Shown here: positions 1 through 9,053 of the stretch, piece after piece
How positions within the stretch are numbered: the first letter of the stretch is position 1
Layout of the letters: each line of letters opens with the position of its first letter
Source: Pseudolactococcus laudensis
GTDB lineage: Bacteria > Bacillota > Bacilli > Lactobacillales > Streptococcaceae
DNA length: 64,000 bases
Assembly (NCBI RefSeq): GCF_013449735.1
Contig: NZ_JACBNY010000001.1
Location: forward strand, 62,001 to 126,000
Reading direction: 5' to 3'
Program-made: the position numbers and the translations under genes
The notes under the pieces: generated by a model
What the model was told of the DNA's origin: nothing
What the model saw: the letters and a program-made list of their open reading frames with translations, nothing else
The model's database searches: none

Positions 1-43
1 TAAAGCAAAATAAGTTTCAGACTTATCCTAAGTTTTTATCAAG

Positions 44-74
44 AAAAGAACGTCTATTGTAGGCGTTCTTTTTT
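44..74 (+). terminator. Rho-independent terminator of a gene upstream of the window
   Basis: A stem of AAAGAACGTC with GGCGTTCTTT (G-U pairs allowed) has a 7-nt loop and runs into a T-tract. The gene it ends lies outside the window. Confidence 0.75.
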
Positions 75-205
75 GATTTACTGATACCTTACGCTTACTG
101 CCAGGATAGCTTGTGCCTTTATAAAACCAGATGATAATTGCAGACACGCTGAAAATGGAGAGATTATGGTAAAATATGAGGAGAATTGATAAAGGAGATG
201 CTGAT

Positions 206-1141
206 ATGATTGCTATTATGCGTGAGATGTCTAGGGAGATGAGACAATACTATGAGGCCTTATTTTCAGATCAACTCTTAAGTATTGATAAACACCTAAC
301 GGTATTTTATCCAGAAGTTGAGATATTAATTTCTGAGCCAAATGTGACATCTGAATTTTTGATGCATTTTCCTAACCTCAAATTGATTTTCACCCTATCA
401 GCAGGGGTCAATAAAATGCCTTTTGATTATTTGAAAGCGAATCAAGTTATTTTGACGAATAGTCGTGGTCTTCATGCAGAGCATATGTCAGAACACGCTT
501 TAGCGATGATTTTAGCACAGACGCGTCAGATTAATTTAGCTGTTAAAAATCAGTTGCGGCATCATTGGGCGCATAACGAGGGGGAGTTCACGACTGTTCA
601 TGACAAAACTTTGTGTGTTGTTGGTGCGGGAACGATTGGTCATGCGCTAGCTCGCAAAGCCATCGCAATGGGGATGCAGGTTACAGGTGTTTCATGAACG
701 GGTAGGCAGCAGGAAAATTATCAAACCATGTATCCAACAGACAAACTCATCGAAGCCGTTGCAACAGCAGATGTTGTTGTTTTACTGCTACCATTGACAC
801 CTAAAACTTACCATTTATTTGATCATCACATCTTTTCAGCGATGAAAAAAGGCACCACATTGATTAATCTATCGCGTGGCGGAACGGTTGACGAAGTAGC
901 GTTAATCGATGCGCTGAATAATGGACAAGTTGGTTTTGCAGGTTTGGATGTTTTTAAAGATGAGCCATTGGGTAGCGAATCGGTCTTTTGGGAGATGCCA
1001 AATGTACTGATTACGCCACATGTCGCAGGTGATATTTCAGATTATCTTGACCGTGCTCTGAACATATTTGCGAACGTTTTAGCAGATTTCAGAAATGGTA
1101 CAGAAGTCAAAAATCGTGTGGATTTGGATCTGGGATATTAG
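206..1141 (+). pseudogene. D-2-hydroxyacid dehydrogenase (NAD-binding), in-frame nonsense codon
   Basis: The two halves (206-697 and from 698) are in the same frame and read as one D-isomer-specific 2-hydroxyacid dehydrogenase of about 311 codons. The N-terminal catalytic part is followed by a Rossmann domain with the glycine motif VGAGTIGHALA and, after the break, TTLINLSRGGTVDE, LDVFKDEPL and the TPHVAG histidine region. The break is a TGA at 695-697, where the context GVS-stop-TGRQQ makes CGA (Arg) to TGA the simplest explanation. Start 206 is chosen because AAAGGAG lies 8 nt upstream; the upstream ATG at 176 has no ribosome site. An extended -10 (TGGTAAAAT, ending at 175) precedes it. The exact substrate cannot be told. 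Readthrough or a truncated N-terminal product is possible but unlikely to be active. Confidence 0.85.
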
Positions 1142-1154
1142 ATGAAACCTATTA

Positions 1155-1192
1155 AAAATCACTTATGACTGCTTAATGTCATAAGTGATTTT
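1155..1192. terminator. Perfect 15-bp hairpin, likely bidirectional terminator
   Basis: AAAATCACTTATGAC and its exact inverse are separated by 8 nt, with A- and T-rich flanks. It lies between the convergent hydroxyacid dehydrogenase and kinase pseudogenes. Confidence 0.8.
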
Positions 1193-1319
1193 AATATTAT
1201 TTCATTGTTGGAAAATAATAGAATTGCTTAAAGCGATTTATTACGAATATATACGATTTTTTCAAAGTGTTACCCACTTTTATAGTTACATTCCAGTACA
1301 TCAACATATAAACTGGAAC

Positions 1320-1859
1320 TTATAGATAACTTTGAATCATTTGAAAATTTTTCTCCAATGGCAAACTGCCATCTACAATAATATGCTTGCAATACAATTT
1401 CATTTGCCATTCATCATGCTTTGCTTTACTTCTCATATCTAAGCCACCGTCGTCATATGCCGCCGCCCAGTTTAAAAATTCTTGATGATTTTCATACATA
1501 TCTCCTCCTGTATCAATCCTGTCCCCAAAATGTTCTCGTTCTCTTCTCCTCAATCTTTCAAGTCGTCTATTCGTATCGGTTTATACTCGAATAGCTAATG
1601 AAAATAAGGGAATTAACTCATCACCCCAGTCAACAAGTGAACCTGATATAACAACTTTTTCATGTTCATTTATATCTTTTTTCATCATAGATAATCGTTC
1701 TGAAATATTTCTTTTTATAGTATAGGGTGGATCTGTTGCTTGCCAAAAATAATCATCAGTATCCATAAAATAGAACCCCAATTTATCAGATATATATTTA
1801 CCAATAGTTGAGGTCCCAGAACCAGACGCACCATATATATGAATCACTTGTTTGCCCAT
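1320..1859 (-). pseudogene. Adenylate-kinase-like P-loop nucleotide kinase, in-frame nonsense codon
   Basis: The first part has a Walker A loop (IYGASGSGTSTIG) and the DTDDYFW region of small P-loop kinases. The second part continues in the same frame with RRLERLRRREREHFGDRI, which looks like a LID/base-binding region, and ends at 1320. The two are separated only by TAA at 1581-1583, so this is a nonsense mutation. The original codon is not certain (CAA, GAA or TAT/TAC are all one step away). The start at 1859 is preceded by GGAAGGG; the longer upstream reading lacks a ribosome site. Intact relatives are annotated as AAA-family ATPases or uncharacterised kinases, so the substrate is unknown. 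It is convergent with the neighbouring dehydrogenase pseudogene, so two adjacent genes are independently dead. Confidence 0.75.
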
Positions 1860-2063
1860 TATATCCCTTCCTGCAAATTCAAATTTGTAAGGTAAGTATA
1901 TCACAATTTTTTTGATTTTCATTCATTTATCAACAGATTTTAAGCCATTTCAAAATCATTTACTTTAGAAATAAGTCACAGCATGGCACCTGTTTTTTGC
2001 TGCCTCAATCCTCTCTCATGTCCAGCACGGTCGGATCATTTATGCGGTGGTATGCCAGCGACA

Positions 2064-2103
2064 TAAAAAATCGCTGACTCAGAGATGATCTGAGAAAGCG
2101 ATT
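2064..2103 (-). terminator. Terminator of lysS
   Basis: On the minus strand, AATCGCT and AGCGATT enclose an inner CTCAG/CTGAG stem and are followed by TTTTTT, 12 nt past the lysS stop. Confidence 0.85.
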
Positions 2104-2114
2104 ATGATTTTGGT

Positions 2115-3623
<1,509 letters not shown>

Positions 3624-3676
3624 TCATTGCCTTCATTTTATCATATTATAGTAGATTTGTGTAGCTAGCGATATAA

Positions 3677-3713
3677 AACAAAACGATTTTTAATCATTAA
3701 AAATCGTTTTGTT
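3677..3713 (-). terminator. Long palindromic terminator of the alpha/beta hydrolase
   Basis: An 18-bp inverted repeat (AACAAAACGATTTTTAAT and its inverse) lies just past the hydrolase stop. The T-run outside the stem on the minus strand is weak, so termination is likely but not certain. Confidence 0.65.
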
Positions 3714-3722
3714 GCGTTCAAA

Positions 3723-4652
3723 TTAATATTTATCTAAAAAGGCAGCGACCTTGGCATAATAGCCAGCCTTATCTGTTTCCAAAGATTTAGCATGTTTAGC
3801 CCCTTTGACGATAAATTTTTCGCGTGGGCCTTTCGTTGCGGCGTAATTTTGATCAACCATTGCTGTCGGTACAAAATCATCGGCATCACCGTGGATGAAG
3901 AGAACCGGTAGCTTGTTGTGAGCGAGCGCCTTGACAGAGCTTGCATCTGCCTCGCCATAGGCGAAACCTGCGCGAATTTTAGAGATTGCCGATACTTCAT
4001 AGAGTAGCGGAAAGGCTGGCAGGTTGTACATATCCTTGGCTTGGAAAGTCAGCTCATCCCAGACCGAGCTGTAACCGCAGTCCTCGATGATGTTCACTAC
4101 GTTTTTAGGTAAATCTTGACCGGATGCCATCATCACAGTGGCTGCGCCCATAGAAAGGCCAAAGTAGGTAATCTCAGACTTAGGGTTAGTCTTGATAAGC
4201 TGATTTGTCCACTTGATGAGGTCATGTTTGTCTGTCACCCCATAACCAATCAAGGTACCTTCAGATGCGCCATGCGCACGGTTGTCGGGCATGAGCACGT
4301 TATAGCCTAGTTTATGGAAAAGCATACCGTAAGCAGCCATTTGTTCCTTGCTACCGTTAAAACCGTGCACCACAATGACTGTTTTATCTGTTTTATTTTC
4401 AGCTGGGACATACCAAGCTTTGAGATTTAAACCGTCATTTTTCAGGGACAAGTTTTCTTTGTCTAACTTGAGAAAATCTTTCTCATCCTGGTAAACGGGA
4501 GAAGACTTAGGTGTTGCGGCATGACTGATAAAGGACTTATCACCACGAACCTGCGCCACATGGAAGAAGTAAAAGCTAGCACCGATTGAAACGATGGCTA
4601 GGATTGCGACAATGCCTGCGATTATTTTAAATAGTGTTTTCTTTTTTATCAT
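3723..4652 (-). CDS. Membrane-anchored alpha/beta hydrolase
   Basis: A 309-residue serine hydrolase held to the cytoplasmic membrane by one N-terminal hydrophobic segment (about residues 8-30), with the catalytic domain probably outside. Visible motifs are VVHGFNGSKEQ (oxyanion region), the nucleophile elbow GLSMGAA, FIHGDADDFVP with the acid Asp, and GAKHAKS with the catalytic His. It belongs to the family of lactococcal and streptococcal extracellular hydrolases whose substrates are unknown. The start codon has no Shine-Dalgarno sequence; a TACAAT -10 box ends exactly 6 nt before ATG, so the mRNA is probably leaderless. It is followed by a palindromic terminator. Confidence 0.88.
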   Translation of the reverse strand: MIKKKTLFKIIAGIVAILAIVSIGASFYFFHVAQVRGDKSFISHAATPKSSPVYQDEKDFLKLDKENLSLKNDGLNLKAWYVPAENKTDKTVIVVHGFNGSKEQMAAYGMLFHKLGYNVLMPDNRAHGASEGTLIGYGVTDKHDLIKWTNQLIKTNPKSEITYFGLSMGAATVMMASGQDLPKNVVNIIEDCGYSSVWDELTFQAKDMYNLPAFPLLYEVSAISKIRAGFAYGEADASSVKALAHNKLPVLFIHGDADDFVPTAMVDQNYAATKGPREKFIVKGAKHAKSLETDKAGYYAKVAAFLDKY

Positions 4653-4667
4653 TGTTATATTGTAACA
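4653..4667 (-). promoter_or_regulatory. Extended -10 promoter giving a leaderless mRNA (hydrolase)
   Basis: On the minus strand TGT-TACAAT (-10 at 4659-4664) is followed by 6 nt and the ATG. Transcription would start at or next to the A of ATG, and no ribosome-binding site is present. Confidence 0.65.
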
Positions 4668-4750
4668 AAAAAAGGGAAAATGAGCATATTTGGTGACTAA
4701 AATGTGTTTGTAGCGTGATTGACTCTGTTTTAGATGTCATTCAGGGTATA

Positions 4751-4812
4751 TTTTGGTCACTCATACAAATTTTTGGTTATTCGTGGCATATTTTCGACCA
4801 TTCACGGCATAT
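4751..4812 (+). promoter_or_regulatory. Three tandem ~20-21 bp direct repeats, candidate regulator-binding array
   Basis: Three units start with TTTT and contain the variants GGTCACTCAT, GGTTATTCGTGGCATA and GACCATTCACGGCATA. They are spaced 20 and 21 bp, about two helical turns. A possible -10 (TATACT, 4838-4843) lies 26 nt downstream with no good -35, as in activator-dependent promoters. The layout resembles LytTR-type response-regulator sites (AgrA/ComE/BlpR style) in front of bacteriocin genes. No histidine kinase or regulator of that kind is in the window. Nothing in this gap (4653-5049) looks coding. Confidence 0.45.
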
Positions 4813-4937
4813 AGGGTTTTTCTCGAAAAATTTAAGGTATACTATAAGTAGTGATAACCATCATGTAGGATAGATTCAGAATTCTAAATTTGATAAGCCA
4901 TTTTGGGGTAATAGAAAACAAAAGATTGAAAATTCAG

Positions 4938-4979
4938 AACCCTTAAAATATTGAGGGTTAAAAAGTTGGAAATTATGAT
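4938..4979 (+). promoter_or_regulatory. Promoter with overlapping inverted repeat, peptide cassette
   Basis: TTGAGG (4951-4956), a 17-bp spacer and TATGAT (4974-4979) form a good sigma-A promoter 70 bp before the first cassette gene. An inverted repeat AACCCT...AGGGTT (4938-4959) covers the -35, a plausible operator, perhaps for the XRE domain encoded downstream. That link is inference. Confidence 0.5.
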
Positions 4980-5049
4980 AGAATTTAGCTATGAAGATGA
5001 GACGTCATCTTCAACAAGTAGCGAATGCTAAATATTTAGGAGACATGCC

Positions 5050-5319
5050 ATGTATTTTGTAACAGAAATCGATAGTGATTTGTATCTAGGACGTGAACTA
5101 CTTTTTTCAAAAGAAAAACAAGTTTACTTTGAAACAGTTGAAGCTAAACTCAATCAAGAGTTTATTAACGTAAAGGCAGTAAAGCTATCTGAATTGTATC
5201 AAGGCTTGAAAGATGAAAATACTAATGAGGTAATCAGACTTTCAAAGTACGCAAAGGCTTATCAACATGCTATTCAAACAAAATATCCAAATGCGGATGT
5301 AAAAAATTATGATGAGTGA
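5050..5319 (+). CDS. Hypothetical 89-residue protein, first gene of the peptide cassette
   Basis: I do not recognise this protein. It is soluble, charged, and has no signal peptide, membrane segment, double-glycine motif or cysteine. AGGAGA 6 nt upstream supports the ATG at 5050. Its 3' end overlaps possible ATG codons of the double-glycine peptide gene (5309 or 5312) and ends 4 nt before the ATG at 5324, so the two are probably translationally coupled. Position suggests an immunity, chaperone or maturation role for the peptide, but typical bacteriocin immunity proteins of this family are not obviously matched. Low G+C agrees with the rest of the cassette. Confidence 0.7.
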   Translation: MYFVTEIDSDLYLGRELLFSKEKQVYFETVEAKLNQEFINVKAVKLSELYQGLKDENTNEVIRLSKYAKAYQHAIQTKYPNADVKNYDE

Positions 5320-5323
5320 ACCT

Positions 5324-5476
5324 ATGGACAAGATTTTTGCACAATATGAAGAACTGAACGATGAAGAACTTTCGGCTGTAAACGGTGGCGCCTATCGCTA
5401 TGATGCAGTTAGTCGAATTTTAGCACCATTGGTCAACTTTGCAGGTCAAGTGTTTAACGCAGCGACAGGAAATTAA
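5324..5476 (+). CDS. Double-glycine leader peptide, candidate cysteine-free modified bacteriocin or signal
   Basis: A 50-residue product. A 22-residue leader ends in LNDEELSAVNGG, a clear class II (C39-peptidase) leader of the LSxxELxxIxGG type. The 28-residue core begins AYRYDAVSRILAPLV and ends AGQVFNAATGN. The core has no cysteine, so it is not a lanthipeptide, disulfide bacteriocin or S-linked glycocin of sublancin type. One Ser and one Thr are available for O-linkage. In-frame ATGs at 5309 and 5312 would add 5 or 4 residues; 5324 gives the usual leader length. No strong ribosome site is seen, and overlap with the upstream gene suggests coupling. The adjacent gene is a GT2 glycosyltransferase, pointing to a glycosylated peptide. 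No C39 transporter is in the window. Confidence 0.72.
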   Translation: MDKIFAQYEELNDEELSAVNGGAYRYDAVSRILAPLVNFAGQVFNAATGN

Positions 5477-5482
5477 AAAATA

Positions 5483-5508
5483 GAGAGAGTCCACTTGCTC
5501 TTTTTTTT
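5483..5508 (+). terminator. Weak hairpin and T8 tract between peptide and glycosyltransferase
   Basis: AGAG...CTCT with a short imperfect stem is followed by TTTTTTTT. It may partly terminate transcription so that the peptide is made in excess over the glycosyltransferase, a common arrangement in bacteriocin operons. Confidence 0.4.
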
Positions 5509-5524
5509 ATTATGAGAGGTTTTT

Positions 5525-7045
5525 ATGTATAAAAATTGGTTAACTGAAGATATTGAATCTATGGCATCGTCTATTAATTATTCAGAGATACTAGAAATTG
5601 CTAAAAAAATTGACTTAAAAAATGCTTTTAAAGAGAATTATGAAACACTCTCTAAGAGAGAATATTTTGAGAAGTTAAATTTAAGATATCAAGATTTTAT
5701 AGCAAACAGTACAATCGGAATTGCAATGCTCGTTAAAAATCAGGAAAATAGAATATATCCTGCCATATCCAATTTGCTAGATTTATGTGATGAGTTTGTA
5801 GATGTTGATACTGGGTCAACAGACAAAACAGTTGAACAAATCAATAAAATAGAATCAGATAAATTGCAGTTATTTTCAAAAGAGTGGGTTGAAGATTTTT
5901 CGTTGATGAGAAACTTTGCCAGTTCTAAGGTAACAACTGACTGGATTTTCTTTGTAGATTCTGATGAAGTACTATTTGAAACTATTGATAAAAATATATT
6001 AAGAAATATAGCAGCTTTGCTAGCTTCTCTTAGTAATGAAAGTGTTGCAATTCAGTTTAAAATCAAAAGACCAAATCAAAATAGCTTTACACTTGCAGAA
6101 AGAGGACTTCGAAAAGGTACAACACATTATGTCAATAAAATACATGAAGAATTGTATGATGCAAAAATAACGAAAGTTAGAATTGATTTTCTTCTTGAAA
6201 ATCAGGGGGCGCTCATTGAAGAAATGGAAAAATTCAATAAACTTGAACGTTACACTAAGTTAGTCAATGAAGAACTAGAGAAAACCACTGGTAATATAAA
6301 AATGTTGCTGAATTTTCCTTTTCCTCAGGGGGATGCGATTGAATGCGAACGCTATTTTAAGCTTGTAGATTGCGTCATATTAAAAAAAGAAAAACAAGGC
6401 TGGAAAAAACATAATTTTCAGTTAACTGATGATTTTCATACACTGACTCAGAAATATATCATGCTCCTTTTAAGTCTTGGTCGAATAAATGAATTAATTG
6501 ATAAAACAGCAGTATTATTGAGATTGTTTCCTGATAATTATTTCATGCTTTCTATGAATAATTTAGGGAGAATTTTAAAGCAACATCAAAAGCAACAAAA
6601 GCGATTTGAACTATTTTTAGAACAGTATTCTGAGATTAACAACGAAACATCCTTTGAAACAACACTCATGTCCAAAGATTATGCGTCTGCAATCGCGGTT
6701 AAATATTTGTTTAGCTTAGGTGATTATAAAAATGCTGTTCATTTATCTTTAGACATAACAGATCAAGAAGCGTTGCAACTTATTCAAACTGAGTCTAAAT
6801 TTCTTAAAATTATCGATTTAAGTGATGAGGAATTATGTAAAGTAAAGGGAGGGAATATTTCAAAAAAAATCAAGCTGGAACGCCAAGCATTGAACCTCAC
6901 TCAAGAGTGTCTAGCTCAAAAATTATTTGTTTCGCCACCTGTCATAGCAAATTGGGAGCATGAACGAAGTTATCCTAATATTCAACAAGTTTTAGCACTG
7001 TCAGAATTTTTTGGAAAATCAACAGATTATCTGTTAAAAGATTGA
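5525..7045 (+). CDS. GT2 glycosyltransferase with embedded double-glycine motif and C-terminal XRE HTH domain
   Basis: A 506-residue three-part protein. Residues ~58-200 are a GT-A glycosyltransferase family 2 domain: IGIAMLVKNQENRI, VDVDTGSTDKTVEQI and FFVDSDEVLF with the D-x-D metal site, the arrangement seen in SunS-type peptide glycosyltransferases. Residues ~220-420 are helical and TPR-like. Residues 432-443 read LSDEELCKVKGG, nearly the leader motif of the peptide upstream (LNDEELSAVNGG). From residue 444 to the end is an XRE helix-turn-helix domain (LNLTQECLAQKLFVS, VIANWEHERSYPN). GAGAGG 5 nt before the ATG is the ribosome site. G+C is low (14 of 60 in 5521-5580). It probably glycosylates the peptide and may carry its own regulator; fusion of three genes by deletion is the alternative. 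Confidence 0.78.
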   Translation: MYKNWLTEDIESMASSINYSEILEIAKKIDLKNAFKENYETLSKREYFEKLNLRYQDFIANSTIGIAMLVKNQENRIYPAISNLLDLCDEFVDVDTGSTDKTVEQINKIESDKLQLFSKEWVEDFSLMRNFASSKVTTDWIFFVDSDEVLFETIDKNILRNIAALLASLSNESVAIQFKIKRPNQNSFTLAERGLRKGTTHYVNKIHEELYDAKITKVRIDFLLENQGALIEEMEKFNKLERYTKLVNEELEKTTGNIKMLLNFPFPQGDAIECERYFKLVDCVILKKEKQGWKKHNFQLTDDFHTLTQKYIMLLLSLGRINELIDKTAVLLRLFPDNYFMLSMNNLGRILKQHQKQQKRFELFLEQYSEINNETSFETTLMSKDYASAIAVKYLFSLGDYKNAVHLSLDITDQEALQLIQTESKFLKIIDLSDEELCKVKGGNISKKIKLERQALNLTQECLAQKLFVSPPVIANWEHERSYPNIQQVLALSEFFGKSTDYLLKD

Positions 7046-7102
7046 AATATCAATTTTAAATTATAAAGATAGATGTTTAATATTTATCAAGAAATTGTTT
7101 AG

Positions 7103-7276
7103 TGCATACCCTTTTGTTTTTTTGATGTAACACTTGATGAGGCAAAATTGGCTAGTGATGATGAAGAAATTTTAGCCAAAGCTTCCATGCCAACAGTTGC
7201 TAGCATTGTTTACGAAAAGGAAAACTATATGGCGTGGTTGATGGAGCAGCTGAATTTTACGAAAGAAGAACAATAA
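7103..7276 (+). pseudogene. 3' remnant of an unidentified gene
   Basis: An open frame without a start codon encodes about 51 residues (FDVTLDEAKLASDDEEIL...MAWLMEQLNFTKEEQ) and ends with a stop that sits directly on a good terminator. It looks like the true C-terminus of a lost gene whose 5' part was replaced by the AT-rich peptide cassette. I cannot name the family. A short ORF from the internal ATG at 7188 is possible but has no ribosome site. Confidence 0.5.
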
Positions 7277-7300
7277 AAATCGCTTATTGAGGCGATTTTT
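7275..7300 (+). terminator. Terminator after the gene remnant
   Basis: AAAAATCGC and GCGATTTTT form a 9-bp stem with an 8-nt loop. It is retained behind the truncated gene and isolates argG from the cassette. Confidence 0.85.
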
Positions 7301-7342
7301 AAATTATTAGCAATAAAAATGAAAAAATATGCAAAAAATCGC

Positions 7343-7371
7343 TTGACAAATGTATTTTTATGCAGTAAAAT
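7343..7371 (+). promoter_or_regulatory. argG promoter with ArgR operator in the spacer
   Basis: TTGACA (7343-7348), 17 bp, TAAAAT (7366-7371). The spacer holds TGTATTTTTATGCA (7351-7364), a 12/14 match to the ARG box TGAATWWWWATTCA. ArgR binding there would block RNA polymerase. An argR gene is at 49158. Confidence 0.75.
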
Positions 7372-7413
7372 GTATATATAATCAAAAAACAAAGAAGTTG
7401 AGGACTTATACAC

Positions 7414-8622
7414 ATGGCAAAAGAAAAAATTGTACTCGCCTATTCAGGTGGTTTAGATACGTCAGTTGCAATCAAATGGCTCGTTGACGAAGGCTATGAT
7501 GTTGTCGCAGCTTGTTTGGATGTTGGCGAAGGCAAAGACCTCGACTTCATCAAAGAAAAAGCATTGACCGTTGGGGCTATTGAGTCATACGTTATCAATG
7601 CTAAAGAAGATTTCACTCATAACTATGTTGGTTACGCTATCAAAGGTAATCTCATGTATGAACAAAAATATCCACTCGTTTCAGCTTTGTCACGTCCATT
7701 GATTTCAAAAGCATTGGTGGAAGTGGCGCGTGAAACAGGTGCTGCTGGCATTGCACATGGCTGTACAGGTAAAGGAAATGACCAAGTTCGTTTTGAAGTG
7801 GCAATTCATTCACTTGCCCCTGACTTGAAAGTTTTAGCACCAGTTCGGGAATGGAAATGGTCTCGTGAAGCTGAAATTGAGTATGCTAAAAAGAATGGTA
7901 TCCCTGTACCCGCTGACCTTGACAATCCATACTCAATTGACATGAACCTCTGGGGTCGTGCGATTGAAGCGGGGATTCTTGAAAATCCTTGGAACGAATG
8001 TCCAGAAGATGCTTTCTTCATGACAACCTCTATCGAAAATGCACCAGATGAAGCTGAATTCATCGAATTGACCTTTGAAAAAGGCATTCCTGTTGCGCTC
8101 AATGGTCAAGCATTGCCCTTATATCAACTTATTAATGATGTCAATATTATCGCTGGTAAACATGGTATTGGTCGGATTGACCATGTAGAAAATCGTCTAG
8201 TCGGGATTAAATCACGTGAAATTTACGAGTGTCCAGGGGCGACTGTTATTTTGAAAGCTCATAAAGACATTGAAGACATTACTTTTGTTCGTGAAGTATC
8301 ACATTTCAAACCAGTAATTGAAAATGAACTCTCAAACACGATTTACAATGGTCTCTGGTTTAATCCAGCAACGGATGCCCTCAAAGCTTACATCGACAGC
8401 ACACAAGTAGTTGTCAATGGGACAGTGAAAGTGAAACTTTATAAAGGCAATGCTATCTGTATCGGTCGTAAATCACCTAACTCACTTTACGATGAGAACT
8501 TAGCAACTTACACAGCAGCTGACGAATTTGACCAAGATGCAGCTGTCGGTTTCATCAAACTTTGGGGACTGCCGTCACAAGTCAATGCTCAAGTTTGGGA
8601 TAAACTCGATAAAGAAAAATAA
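7414..8622 (+). CDS. argG: Argininosuccinate synthase
   Basis: Joins citrulline and aspartate with ATP, the penultimate step of arginine synthesis. The 402 residues are the family length. The PP-loop motif AYSGGLDTS is at residues 9-17, and [13 protein letters not shown], the citrulline/aspartate-binding segment, follows near residue 115. GAGG lies about 10 nt before the ATG. It has its own strong promoter with an ArgR box in the spacer. argH follows but is separated by 431 bp holding a terminator, so the two are not a simple operon here. Confidence 0.98.
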   Translation: MAKEKIVLAYSGGLDTSVAIKWLVDEGYDVVAACLDVGEGKDLDFIKEKALTVGAIESYVINAKEDFTHNYVGYAIKGNLMYEQKYPLVSALSRPLISKALVEVARETGAAGIAHGCTGKGNDQVRFEVAIHSLAPDLKVLAPVREWKWSREAEIEYAKKNGIPVPADLDNPYSIDMNLWGRAIEAGILENPWNECPEDAFFMTTSIENAPDEAEFIELTFEKGIPVALNGQALPLYQLINDVNIIAGKHGIGRIDHVENRLVGIKSREIYECPGATVILKAHKDIEDITFVREVSHFKPVIENELSNTIYNGLWFNPATDALKAYIDSTQVVVNGTVKVKLYKGNAICIGRKSPNSLYDENLATYTAADEFDQDAAVGFIKLWGLPSQVNAQVWDKLDKEK

Positions 8623-8661
8623 GCCAGTCATCAAATAAACCAAGTCAGAGAACTGGATTTG

Positions 8662-8742
8662 AGACACTTAAAGCCAATAATTGCTACAGAGAGAGTGATT
8701 GGTCAGGTTAAGAAATTCCGTGAGATTTCACCACATACTTAA
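8662..8742 (+). mobile_element. Short transposase C-terminal remnant (IS5-like, tentative)
   Basis: A 26-codon frame reads RHLKPIIATERVIGQVKKF-REISPHT before a stop. ERVIGQVKKFR resembles the C-terminal helix of IS5/IS427-type DDE transposases. No start, no rest of the element and no inverted repeats are visible nearby, so this is a small fossil at best. Confidence 0.35.
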
Positions 8743-8781
8743 ATAGAGATTAAAAGTAATCAGAGAGTTACAATTTCGCTT

Positions 8782-8807
8782 AAAAGCGCTAGACTAGGCG
8801 CTTTTTT
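8782..8807 (+). terminator. Terminator upstream of argH
   Basis: AAAAGCGC and GCGCTTTT pair around an 8-nt loop that can itself pair (TAG/CTA), followed by TTTTTT. It ends transcripts from argG. The whole 8623-9053 gap holds the transposase remnant, this hairpin and two palindromic repeats, and no gene. Confidence 0.85.
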
Positions 8808-8876
8808 GATATAATGAACTAACCACAATAAATCAAGTTGCTCAATATAATTACGGTGGTTGAAAAGATGATTCAC

Positions 8877-8919
8877 TACCGATTTCGTATTCTTTTGGTA
8901 AAACAATACGAAATCGGTA
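8877..8919. repeat. 43-bp near-perfect palindrome, copy 1
   Basis: Arms TACCGATTTCGTATT and AATACGAAATCGGTA are exact inverses (15 bp), and the centre CTTTTGGTAAAAC is also nearly palindromic. A related copy follows 18 bp later and another lies at 32371. Confidence 0.85.
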
Positions 8920-8936
8920 AGAAAAACGCTGATTTA

Positions 8937-8981
8937 TTACCAAATTGGTATTCTTTTGGCAAAACAATACGAAAATGGTAA
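8937..8981. repeat. 43-bp palindromic element, degenerate copy 2
   Basis: Same centre (CTTTTGGCAAAAC) and right arm (AATACGAAAATGGTA) as copy 1. The left arm is TACCAAATTGGTATT, which no longer pairs fully. It is in tandem with copy 1, just upstream of argH. Confidence 0.8.
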
Positions 8982-9053
8982 AAAAACACCATAATTAAAA
9001 TTACTAAAAATCAGCTGATTAACAGCGACCAACATAAACTAAGGGAGAACAAC

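Noticed and set aside
4751-4812. Tandem 20-21 bp units as a possible CRISPR array
   Set aside because: Units are diverged, contiguous and without unique spacers, and no cas gene is near; a regulator-binding array fits better.
6840-6860. Internal ribosome site (AAAGGGAGGG) giving a separate XRE protein
   Set aside because: The bases encode the Gly-Gly motif, and no ATG, GTG or TTG follows at a usable distance.
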